Shown: positions 7,671 to 14,480 of the stretch, piece by piece
Numbering within the stretch: the stretch's first letter is position 1
Layout of the letters: every line of letters starts with the position of its first letter
NCBI GenBank assembly: GCA_027296025.1
Contig: JAPUJU010000323.1
Span: 1-17,396 of the forward strand
Origin: a bacterium
GTDB taxonomy: Bacteria; Krumholzibacteriota; Krumholzibacteriia; WVZY01
DNA: 17,396 nucleotides
Reading direction: 5' to 3'
Translations under genes and position numbers: made by a program
The notes under the pieces: model-generated
Seen by the model: the letters and a program-made list of their open reading frames with translations, nothing else
What the model was told of the DNA's origin: nothing
The model's database searches: none

Positions 7671-8297
7671 TTACGGGATCTCGATGCCCACTTTGACAGT
7701 ACCTGTGTCTCTTGCCGCCTCTTCTTCGCTGGAACCCCCGGCGGCCGCCCCGACAACAACGATAAGAACGGCGCCCATCGTGGCGTAGAACCACCACTTT
7801 TTGTAGATCGGTTTACCCGGCGCGGCGGCCTCAGGCATCGACGCAGCGGCCCCATCCGACATCGCCGTTTCCGGAACGGTGCGAATCACCATGGACGCGT
7901 ATTCGGCCTTCGCTTCGTTATAGGTCGATACAATCATCGACTTGAAAACGCTCGGATCCGGCCCAGAGTAGTTGGCGTCCTCCTTGAGCAGCTCCATATA
8001 CTGAGCCTTCCCCGCAGGCGTCGCACCAGAGAGAATCAAAGACGCGGCAAGATACTCTCTTGCTTCGACAACGAGTGAGCGCTCGAGGGCCTTCTGATCG
8101 AGAAACGACCGCAGATCCGTGATCGCTTTGTCGTAGTTTCCACGAAAGTAATATTTGTACTTGATCGTTTTGAGTTCGTCTTTCGCACCGGCGTGCGCTT
8201 CGCCGGGGAGCACACAGACCACCTGCAGACACAGGAAGCAAAACGCCACGAGGGACATGATGCCCTTTGCCACTGGATTCTTGATGAGTGCCGTCAT
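7671..8297 (-). CDS. Small secreted TPR-like protein with a C-terminal membrane segment
   Basis: The 208-residue protein starts after a GGAGGT site (8307-8312). It has a signal peptide (about 1-36, ending A-H-A) and a helical region (about 38-140) that looks like one or two TPR units: Y-Y-F-R-G-N-Y-D-K-A-I-T-D-L, then E-A-R-E-Y-L-A-A-S-L-I-L-S-G, then Y-N-E-A-K-A-E-Y. A Pro/Ala-rich spacer leads to K-K-W-W-F-Y and a transmembrane helix (about 168-186), followed by a short acidic tail ending G-T-V-K-V-G-I-E-I-P. The TPR part would face the periplasm. It sits 32 bases after the kinase and 14 before the lipoprotein, so it is likely co-transcribed. I do not recognise a named family; a role as membrane partner of the kinase ectodomain is inference. 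Confidence 0.75.
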   Translation of the reverse strand: MTALIKNPVAKGIMSLVAFCFLCLQVVCVLPGEAHAGAKDELKTIKYKYYFRGNYDKAITDLRSFLDQKALERSLVVEAREYLAASLILSGATPAGKAQYMELLKEDANYSGPDPSVFKSMIVSTYNEAKAEYASMVIRTVPETAMSDGAAASMPEAAAPGKPIYKKWWFYATMGAVLIVVVGAAAGGSSEEEAARDTGTVKVGIEIP

Positions 8298-8329
8298 CGC
8301 TTTTCTACCTCCAAAAATTGCAGGACGGC

Positions 8330-10633
8330 TTATCCGTCGATGCGTTCGTAACCGATTGCCGGTTCATTTCCAACCTCGTATTCGATAACCGTGGCCTGTC
8401 CTTCTTTTACATCCACGCTGAACGAACGCGAGTCCTTCTCATGAAACATCGCCAACGCAACCGCATACGTACCGACCGGTACCACAACGCCGGTAAACGG
8501 CGGCTGCTGCTTGAATTTCTTTCCGTTGATCTTGAATTCACCGATGCCGCCGAGAAAGTAAACGGACAGTTTGCCGTAGGCAATACGTGGTGGATCCAGC
8601 GTGGTCTTCCTGCCACTCCTGACCGAGACAACTTCTTCGAACGCTGTCATCCCATCCATCATCTCGGCCCGAATTGTATGTTTTCCGGCCGATAACGGTA
8701 TCGACAGATAGGTGTCTTCCCTGACCTTCAAACTGCCGTCGACGTAGATGTTGGCGAGCTTCGGGAGAACCCATTCGACGCGTCCGTTTTCACGCACGAC
8801 GGACTGCTGTTTGTCCTTTACATGAACAACAAGGGTTCGTTCGCTTTCCGCCTTACCGTCGCTACCCCGCACCCCGATACGATACGTTCCGGTCTGGTTC
8901 CGCGCCGGCGTCCACGAGATTCGCTCCCCACTGACCGTCATTCCTCTCGGCGCATTCTCGAGTGAGAACGTGACCTCATCACCGAACTCACTCGAGGCTT
9001 TCAGGCTTACTGTGACCCGTTGCCCGACGCGAGCGGACTTCTCGCCGATCGCCTCGAATAAGAGGTTCAGCGCTTTGTCGAGAACCGTAATGCGAACTTT
9101 TGTCTTGCCCGTGGACGTTCCATCGTTCCCGTAGAGTTCGATGGTGTGTTCGCCTGCCTGGTCGTAGCCGACCTGCCACTCGAACCGTCCGTCCTGGGAA
9201 AGAGCCGCTCCGTCGGGCAGGTCGTTGCCATACATGCTGACTGGATCTCCCTCCGGATCGAGAACACCGAGGGAGAACGAGACGCTCTCGCCCTCAGTGA
9301 CAGTCAGGCTCGCCGGCGCCGAGAGAACCGGTGCGGCGTTGCCCGAACTCGAGGCTTGCAACGTCGTCCAGCCCCACCAGCCGGCATAACCGCCGCCGAC
9401 GAAGATCGCCGCAACCAGCGCCACACCCATCCATCGCCGACCAGACTTCCTGCGGGAGACTGCCCTCTTTCTCTTCCCGGGCACCGGTGTGGAAGCGATC
9501 GTTGTCGCGGTCGTCTTCTCCGGGGGTTTGCGCATCTCCGTCGCTTCGAGGACGACGGTCGCATTCTCGCCCTCGTGTTGCGCCATCAGCTTGTTCAGAT
9601 GGATCCGCGCCCGTTCATTCATCGGGTCAAGATAAAGAATCCGTTTGAATTCCTGAATGGCGTCGGCAATGTGCGTCTTTCCCTGCTGCATGTAATACGT
9701 GCCCTGGGACAGACACTTCGAGACCATCTTTTCGTTGAACGCTTTCTCATAGCCTTCCGGGTTCTTGATGTAACGTTTCAAGCGACGGTGATCCCGCTTG
9801 AACCCATAGTCCTCCATTGCCTTCTCGAGGTCCGTGATGACGTCCGAGATGCTCGCGTAGCGCTCGTCGAGCCCCTTTTCGAGCATCTTCTTGACCATGT
9901 TTTCGAAGTCCGGCTGGATCAGCGGGTTTTCATGGGTCAGGGACGGAGCGTTGAACGTCTGAATCTTCTCGATGACTTCCGAGTACGAGTCGCCCTCGAA
10001 GGGCCTGCGGTTACAGAAAAGTTCGTACGCGACGACGCCTAGTGAGAATATGTCACTCTGGGGTCCGACATCCTTTGCCGCGGCCTGCTCGGGTGACATG
10101 TAGGCAGGCGTACCCAGAACATTACCAGCCTGCGTCACAACCGTCATCGCATCCGTCTTCTTCGCAAGCCCGAAGTCGGCGACCTTGATGCCGCCCTGGT
10201 TTGTGTAGATGATGTTTGCCGGTTTGATATCACGGTGAACGATGTTCTGCGCGTGCGCCGCCTCGAGCCCCAGACTCACCTCGAGGAGAATCGATGCCGC
10301 GATGTCGATCGGCACCCGCGATCGCTGCTTGATGAGCTCCGCGAGGTCGACACCGTGGTAGTACTCCATGACGATGTAGTAGCTACCGTATGACTCGCCG
10401 AAATCGCTGACGTTGACGACGCTTTCGTGCTGGATCTTCGCGGCCGCCCTCGCCTCGCGCTGAAAGCGCTCGATGAAGCTCGGGTCGTTGGCAAGGTACG
10501 GAAAGAGAATCTTGATCGCAACGGTCTTGTCGATCGACACCTGGCGGGCCTTGTATACGGCGGCCATACCGCCCACAGCGATCTGTTCGAAATCGTCGTA
10601 ACCGTCTATTTGAACTTGTATTGCCATTTGCAC
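8330..10633 (-). CDS. Transmembrane Ser/Thr protein kinase with Ig-like and PEGA extracytoplasmic domains
   Basis: Residues about 11-275 are a Hanks-type kinase domain: glycine loop V-G-G-M-A-A-V-Y-K (20-28), V-A-I-K with Lys 41, catalytic H-R-D-I-K-P-A-N (133-140), D-F-G (153-155), and activation segment G-T-P-A-Y-M-S-P-E with Thr 175. All key residues are present, so it should be active. A TPR-like juxtamembrane part (about 300-352) precedes a basic stretch and one membrane helix (about 401-424). Outside lie two Ig/cadherin-like domains (about 433-517, 520-606; L-D-P-E-G-D-P-V and L-P-D-G-A) and two PEGA-like domains (about 617-680 and 686-755). PASTA repeats, usual in Gram-positive kinases, are absent. 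GTG 10633 and ATG 10627 are alternative starts; neither has a strong ribosome binding site. It heads a probable three-gene operon, with PP2C and FHA genes close by. Confidence 0.95.
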   Translation of the reverse strand: MQMAIQVQIDGYDDFEQIAVGGMAAVYKARQVSIDKTVAIKILFPYLANDPSFIERFQREARAAAKIQHESVVNVSDFGESYGSYYIVMEYYHGVDLAELIKQRSRVPIDIAASILLEVSLGLEAAHAQNIVHRDIKPANIIYTNQGGIKVADFGLAKKTDAMTVVTQAGNVLGTPAYMSPEQAAAKDVGPQSDIFSLGVVAYELFCNRRPFEGDSYSEVIEKIQTFNAPSLTHENPLIQPDFENMVKKMLEKGLDERYASISDVITDLEKAMEDYGFKRDHRRLKRYIKNPEGYEKAFNEKMVSKCLSQGTYYMQQGKTHIADAIQEFKRILYLDPMNERARIHLNKLMAQHEGENATVVLEATEMRKPPEKTTATTIASTPVPGKRKRAVSRRKSGRRWMGVALVAAIFVGGGYAGWWGWTTLQASSSGNAAPVLSAPASLTVTEGESVSFSLGVLDPEGDPVSMYGNDLPDGAALSQDGRFEWQVGYDQAGEHTIELYGNDGTSTGKTKVRITVLDKALNLLFEAIGEKSARVGQRVTVSLKASSEFGDEVTFSLENAPRGMTVSGERISWTPARNQTGTYRIGVRGSDGKAESERTLVVHVKDKQQSVVRENGRVEWVLPKLANIYVDGSLKVREDTYLSIPLSAGKHTIRAEMMDGMTAFEEVVSVRSGRKTTLDPPRIAYGKLSVYFLGGIGEFKINGKKFKQQPPFTGVVVPVGTYAVALAMFHEKDSRSFSVDVKEGQATVIEYEVGNEPAIGYERIDG

Positions 10634-10682
10634 GCCCCGGCCACCGGCACGCTGGTCGACGGGGCCCCTATTTGGATAAACT

Positions 10683-10688
10683 ATTATA
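10683..10688 (-). promoter_or_regulatory. -10 element upstream of the kinase operon
   Basis: The minus strand reads TATAAT at 10683-10688, a perfect -10 box, in an AT-rich patch about 50 bases before the kinase start. The -35 region is poor: TTACGT 16 bases away is the nearest candidate. An activator or an alternative -35 may be needed. It is the only strong -10 box in the intergenic region on this strand. Confidence 0.45.
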
Positions 10689-10833
10689 CTTCAATCACTT
10701 ACAAACGTAATAAATCTCTCCCGGAGGTTCATTGCAAGTTTCAAGCCACGGAGCCGGGGGCCTTGAGACGGTTGTGGAAACCCACCCTCCGTGCCCTTTT
10801 TCCTGATTTCAACTGGCGTTCTCTCCACCGCGC

Positions 10834-10842
10834 TGGTATAAA
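10834..10842 (+). promoter_or_regulatory. Extended -10 promoter of the barrel-like gene
   Basis: The sequence TGGTATAAA is a TGn-extended -10 box (TATAAA at 10837-10842), with only a weak -35 (CTGGCG, 18 bases away). A start site near 10849 would exclude the in-frame ATG at 10842, which overlaps the box, and favours ATG 10884, where a signal peptide begins. Box match is seen; use is inferred. Confidence 0.45.
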
Positions 10843-10883
10843 TGGCCGAACTTCTCGAACAGGCCGTGGCCGTTGAGAGACAA

Positions 10884-11507
10884 ATGATTCGAACTTTTTT
10901 GTTTAGCGTAGTTTTTTCAGCGGCGCTGCTTCCTGCGGTTGCTTGGGGACAGGTTTACTACACCTATCCGAGCGCCGACGTTCTCGATGACCGTGCAGTC
11001 ACGGCCGGCCCTTACTTTGCCGGTGGTAACAGATTGCTCGGAACTGCGCTGTTTGCGAGGCTGGGAGTTTCGAAGTACCTCGAGGCGGGCCTCGAAACTC
11101 AGGTGGACTACGATCACAGCGAGTGGCTCTGGGGGATGGGCGTCGACGCGAAGCTCGGGTTATTTCCCGCGGAAGCAAGATTCCCGTTCGACATGTCGTT
11201 CAACACCGGGCTCGGATTCCGAATCGGGGATACGACCGACTCGTTTCAGATTCCGATCGGCCTCCTGATGAGCAGTCCCTACAAGACGGACGGCGGGAAC
11301 TCTCTGACACCCTACGGCGGTGTCTACCTTCTGATCACAGACACGCGGGTGGACACACCCACCGGCAAAGCATCCGATCGCAACCTGGACGTCGAATTAC
11401 GCCTCGGGCTGCGATATACCACAGTCAACAGGCTCGACCTCTGGGGCGCGATTCATCTCGGCCGCGAGGCACTGTTTCAGATCGGTTTTATTTTCCGGGT
11501 CAGATAG
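10884..11507 (+). CDS. Small outer-membrane beta-barrel-like protein
   Basis: The start is set at ATG 10884, not the in-frame ATG at 10842, because a classic signal peptide begins here (Arg 3, hydrophobic core, cleavage after A-V-A-W-G near residue 22) and the upstream ATG overlaps a -10 box. The 207-residue product alternates short amphipathic strands and turns: A-G-P-Y-F-A-G-G-N, Y-L-E-A-G-L-E-T-Q-V-D-Y, F-N-T-G-L-G-F-R-I-G, L-T-P-Y-G-G-V-Y-L-L-I and the closing F-Q-I-G-F-I-F-R-V-R. This is the pattern of an eight-stranded-size outer-membrane barrel. The last residue is Arg rather than the usual Phe, and no family was recognised. Its end lies six bases from the convergent PP2C gene, and it diverges from the kinase operon. 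Confidence 0.7.
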   Translation: MIRTFLFSVVFSAALLPAVAWGQVYYTYPSADVLDDRAVTAGPYFAGGNRLLGTALFARLGVSKYLEAGLETQVDYDHSEWLWGMGVDAKLGLFPAEARFPFDMSFNTGLGFRIGDTTDSFQIPIGLLMSSPYKTDGGNSLTPYGGVYLLITDTRVDTPTGKASDRNLDVELRLGLRYTTVNRLDLWGAIHLGREALFQIGFIFRVR

Positions 11508-11513
11508 GCGGTC

Positions 11514-12263
11514 CTAGGAGACGACCTTGATCACCTGAACGGTGATGTTGTCCTTGCCGCCCTTGTCATTGGCGAGATCGACAAGCGTGGCGCACATATT
11601 TTTTGTCGATCCTGACGAAAGAGTTTCAGCGACTTCCTCATCGGGAACCAGCGACGTCAGACCATCCGAACACAACAGAAACACATCCCCCACCGACATC
11701 TTGAACGGGCTCAACGGACAATCCGCTTCGAGTTCTTCGTGCGTACCGAGTGAACGCGTGATAACGTTGCGCTTGGGGTGGTGCTGTGCGTCTTCGTTCG
11801 AGAGAATTCCGGAACGAACCATCTCACCGACGAGTGAATGATCTTCCGTGATCTGTTCAAACTTTCCACCGCGCAACACATAGGCGCGTGAGTCACCCAC
11901 GTGTGCGAAGTAGGCGTTGCTGCCTATCGTAACCATCGTCGTACACGTGGTTCCCATTCCAAACAATTCCGCGTCTCCTACGGCTTTCTGGAGGATGATC
12001 TTATTCGCCTTTTTGAAGGCGGCTGCGAGGGCCTCGCACGGATCGTCGTGCCTGGACGTGTAGTAGGTCGAGATGATCGTATCGACGGCGAGCTTGCTCG
12101 CGATTTCCCCACCGCGGTGTCCACCCATCCCGTCGGCAACAACGAAAATTGTCCCCTTCTGTTCACGTTCCTTGCTGCCGCTCGGTCGGGAGAACCCGGT
12201 GGCGTCTTCGTTTTTCTGGCGCACCTGGCCAATGTGGCTCAATGATGAAGATTCAAGTTTCAT
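11514..12263 (-). CDS. PP2C-family Ser/Thr protein phosphatase
   Basis: The 249-residue protein is a complete, soluble PP2C of the short bacterial (PrpC/Stp-like) kind. All metal-binding motifs are visible: N-E-D (18-20), V-A-D-G-M-G-G-H (42-49), F-G-M-G-T-T (101-106), H-V-G-D-S-R-A-Y (121-128), E-D-H-S (140-143), C-S-D-G-L (198-202) and K-D-N-I (237-240). It would remove phosphate from Ser or Thr in proteins, using two Mn or Mg ions, in the cytoplasm. Together with the kinase 700 bases beyond the barrel gene it forms a writer-eraser pair, though on a separate transcript. It diverges from the coiled-coil/FHA gene across 256 bases. The ATG has only a weak ribosome binding site, but the motif spacing from the start is normal. 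Confidence 0.95.
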   Translation of the reverse strand: MKLESSSLSHIGQVRQKNEDATGFSRPSGSKEREQKGTIFVVADGMGGHRGGEIASKLAVDTIISTYYTSRHDDPCEALAAAFKKANKIILQKAVGDAELFGMGTTCTTMVTIGSNAYFAHVGDSRAYVLRGGKFEQITEDHSLVGEMVRSGILSNEDAQHHPKRNVITRSLGTHEELEADCPLSPFKMSVGDVFLLCSDGLTSLVPDEEVAETLSSGSTKNMCATLVDLANDKGGKDNITVQVIKVVS

Positions 12264-12373
12264 ACAATCTACTCAAAACAAGCGAGTTATCGAGACTCAC
12301 CCTATTACGTCACCCCGGTGTCAGTCAAGAGTTTTGCAAAAACACCTCGTCCGGGGCTGACCTTGCTTAAAAA

Positions 12374-12409
12374 ATGCCAGAATTTTCGGAAGATTGTCCT
12401 TTCTGGCAT
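12374..12409 (-). terminator. Terminator-shaped hairpin between the divergent PP2C and FHA genes
   Basis: A perfect 9-bp stem (ATGCCAGAA / TTCTGGCAT) with an 18-base loop is followed on the minus strand by six T residues. On the plus strand it is followed by the weaker tract ATTTTA. The shape is that of an intrinsic terminator, stronger towards the PP2C gene. There is no complete gene for it to end, so it would lie in the PP2C leader or block stray transcripts. Structure is seen; function is not known. Confidence 0.45.
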
Positions 12410-12431
12410 ATTTTACGCACTTCGCTTCGCG

Positions 12432-12460
12432 GATGCGTGTCCTCGGAGGACATCCGCATC
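12432..12460. repeat. Long stem-loop in the FHA gene leader region
   Basis: Two arms, GATGCG-TGTCCT and AGGACA-CGCATC, pair over 12 bp with a 2-base bulge and a 3-base loop CGG. The centre, TGTCCT-CGG-AGGACA, is a near-perfect palindrome, suitable either as an RNA hairpin or as a binding site for a dimeric regulator. It lies about 60 bases before the start of the coiled-coil/FHA gene. No T tract follows. Confidence 0.5.
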
Positions 12461-12508
12461 ATTGACGATAGTCACGAGAGGTACGCACCCGTGGTACGTG
12501 TCCAGTAC

Positions 12509-12513
12509 GGAGG
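12509..12513 (+). promoter_or_regulatory. Ribosome binding site of the coiled-coil/FHA gene
   Basis: GGAGG lies six bases before ATG 12520 and decides this start. It is one of the strongest such sites in the window, which suggests efficient translation of the FHA protein. Confidence 0.8.
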
Positions 12514-12519
12514 AATTCG

Positions 12520-13626
12520 ATGACAAAGGTGAATGGCGGCAAAATTGAAAACACCATTGAGGGCCATCTCAAGGCGTTCAAACGACTTGCGGATCAGCGT
12601 TCTGGAGTTGAAAAGCGCCTCGAAACCGCCGTCAGGGAGAAAGGTTCCGTCAAGGAATCGATCTTCAGGAAAGTCGCCCAGGAGTACAGGGATCAAATCG
12701 ACGCCCTTGATCTGGAAATATATCCGCTGGCCGAAGTGGCCACGGAATCACTGATCGGAATAACTAAAGACCACGAAACCATCGAGCGTACCATCCGAGG
12801 GGTTCAAGATGAGATCGACGAACATGCATTTCGCCACAAAGTCGGGGAGTTTGACGACGAAGGTCTCGAAAATGCCACGGCAAAACTTCATGTGCAACTC
12901 GACGATCTGGAAGAAAAGCGCCGCGAGCTCGCAGCGACCATCGAAGCACTTCAGGAAGTCGTCGTGGCCGGCACACCGAAAGCGGATCCACTGGACACCG
13001 AAGACGTGACACCGCCCGAGCCGGTACCGAACGCGGACCCGACCCCACCGCAAGCACCTGCGCCTCCCGATATGGCGGCTGCCGCGCCCAGGTCAGAGCC
13101 GCCACTGGAATCCAAGGGGGCCTCGAAGCCCGCCGCCGAACCCGCAGTGTCGCAGGGCGACACCGCCACCACGGCTACCGCCGAAGGGCACGACGACGGG
13201 TCGCTCAATACCAACGAATGGGTCGAAGAATTTTTCGCCGAGGGCAACAAGAGGAACGCCCGGGCTACGAACCCTCAGGGACCGACCATGCCCGCGAGTC
13301 CCTCACCTTCCACCAGCCCAGCGGGCGCGGCGACGTTTCCGATACTCGTCGTGACCAAAGGCGCCGGCGCCGGCAAAAAGCTCCCCCTCGTGCCCATGAC
13401 CATGACAATCGGGCGAGAGCACGACAACAACATCGAGCTCAAGGACGAGGACGTTGCACGCTACCACGCGCGGATCTCATACGAGCGCGGTCACTACATC
13501 CTTCAAGATCTCGACAGCTCTTCGGGAACCTGGGTGAACGATGAGAAGATCACCACGGTACAACTCAAGCACGGTGATAAGATTCTAGTTGGAAGCACGG
13601 AGATGCTCGTCGACTTTCCGCAGTAG
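12520..13626 (+). CDS. Coiled-coil protein with a C-terminal FHA domain
   Basis: The 368-residue soluble protein has three parts. Residues about 10-148 are highly charged and helical, with long heptad-like stretches (E-K-R-L-E-T-A-V-R-E; L-D-D-L-E-E-K-R-R-E-L), so a coiled coil is likely. Residues about 150-275 are a Pro/Ala/Thr-rich disordered linker that contains one acidic, aromatic patch, N-E-W-V-E-E-F-F-A-E-G (232-242). Residues about 273-368 are an FHA domain with G-R (298-299) and the conserved His 316, but the usual Ser and Asn contacts are replaced: A-R-Y-H (313-316) and S-S-S-G-T (333-337). It has no membrane segment. It diverges from PP2C and converges on batE with five bases between stops. 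A scaffold role with the kinase and phosphatase is inferred. Confidence 0.88.
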   Translation: MTKVNGGKIENTIEGHLKAFKRLADQRSGVEKRLETAVREKGSVKESIFRKVAQEYRDQIDALDLEIYPLAEVATESLIGITKDHETIERTIRGVQDEIDEHAFRHKVGEFDDEGLENATAKLHVQLDDLEEKRRELAATIEALQEVVVAGTPKADPLDTEDVTPPEPVPNADPTPPQAPAPPDMAAAAPRSEPPLESKGASKPAAEPAVSQGDTATTATAEGHDDGSLNTNEWVEEFFAEGNKRNARATNPQGPTMPASPSPSTSPAGAATFPILVVTKGAGAGKKLPLVPMTMTIGREHDNNIELKDEDVARYHARISYERGHYILQDLDSSSGTWVNDEKITTVQLKHGDKILVGSTEMLVDFPQ

Positions 13627-13631
13627 GAATA

Positions 13632-14480
13632 CTAGACGCGTTCGACGGCTTGCGCCGCCACCCAACCAGACAAACCTCCCGGCAACTGAATCCGCAACCA
13701 GTTACCGCTCTGCTCCCGAATGATAACGGTCGTTCCTTCGTGTACCTTGAACTGCAACGTAGCGTCCTCCGTCGGGCTTCCCAGAACCGCCACCTCTGCG
13801 GGCAGAACGACGGCTTCCCGCCGGCCGCGCTCCCTGCTGACCTTGATCGATGTCGAGATCGTTGTCGTCGCTGATAGCACGAAAACGATTCCGATTGCGA
13901 AGAGAAAGTCCTGCAAACGCGTAAGACCCAGGAAACGCCCGGGCGACACTATCGACACGCGGCGGTAAACCGCTACCACCGGAGGCGCGTCCCGGAATAC
14001 AAAAACGATTACCAGACAGCAGAGCAGCAGGTAGGAGATGGTCGCGAGCGTGAACATTTCCGTGGGATTCAGATTGCTGTGAAGAACGACGATGTTACGC
14101 ACGAAACGGTTCTGCTCGCGCACGAACTGTCTGTCCTTCAGCTGCCTCCGAAGGAGGGAGAGGTTTTCGCGTGCATCCTTCTCGCGTGGCGTCAGCCTCA
14201 GCGTTCGTTCGTAGAAAAGAACCGCCCGTGCGAGGTTGTTGCTCTTGTAGTACGCGTTGGCCAGGTTGTAGTAAAGATCGGGGTTTTCGACGCCCGTATC
14301 GACGAGACCTCTGTAGTGTTCGATCGCCTTCCCGTAGTCCCCCGATTCGTACGCGGCGTTGCCCGCCACAAACGATTGTTGGATGTCATTCGTGCTTTGC
14401 GGCACCGCCGCGGCCGGTACCATTGCGGTAGCCAGTACCAGCAAGCACAACAAAAGGTTGCGAATTCGGGAGCGTGACAT
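13632..14480 (-). CDS. batE: BatE-like protein: TPR, two membrane helices, SH3b
   Basis: The product has a signal peptide (1-28, A-A-A-V-P), TPR units (about 33-105; A-G-N-A-A-Y-E-S-G-D-Y-G-K-A-I-E-H-Y and Y-Y-N-L-A-N-A-Y-Y-K), a first membrane helix (about 143-163), a second (about 190-211), and a C-terminal bacterial SH3 domain (about 223-283; V-A-V-L, G-N-W-L-R-I, G-L-S-G-W-V). This order is that of BatE in the Bat aerotolerance operons. Following batD directly on the same strand confirms it. ATG 14480 overlaps the batD stop by one base (TGATG); GTG 14483 is an alternative one codon earlier. Translational coupling is likely. The exact biochemical role of Bat proteins is not settled; they are linked to oxidative or envelope stress. 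Confidence 0.88.
   Translation of the reverse strand: MSRSRIRNLLLCLLVLATAMVPAAAVPQSTNDIQQSFVAGNAAYESGDYGKAIEHYRGLVDTGVENPDLYYNLANAYYKSNNLARAVLFYERTLRLTPREKDARENLSLLRRQLKDRQFVREQNRFVRNIVVLHSNLNPTEMFTLATISYLLLCCLVIVFVFRDAPPVVAVYRRVSIVSPGRFLGLTRLQDFLFAIGIVFVLSATTTISTSIKVSRERGRREAVVLPAEVAVLGSPTEDATLQFKVHEGTTVIIREQSGNWLRIQLPGGLSGWVAAQAVERV

Noticed and set aside
7030..7788. 252-codon plus-strand frame opposite the lipoprotein gene
   Set aside because: Arg-rich translation with no motif; the minus strand encodes a clear lipoprotein with a strong ribosome binding site.
9146..10042. 298-codon plus-strand frame inside the kinase gene
   Set aside because: Antisense to a kinase domain with every catalytic motif; the translation is low in recognisable structure.
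10747..10803. CACGGAG/CTCCGTG inverted repeat followed by CCCTTTTT, upstream of the barrel-like gene
   Set aside because: It looks like a terminator on the plus strand, but no plus-strand gene precedes it, the loop is over 30 bases and the 7-bp stem is weakly supported.
12302..12328. Promoter for the PP2C gene (TTGACT and TAATAG on the minus strand)
   Set aside because: The -35 is good, but the spacing is only 15 bases and the -10 match is poor, so it is not reported as a promoter.
8330..13626. Type VI secretion locus suggested by kinase, PP2C and FHA genes
   Set aside because: No sheath, tube, baseplate, membrane-complex or ClpV genes occur in the window, and the kinase ectodomain is of another type.
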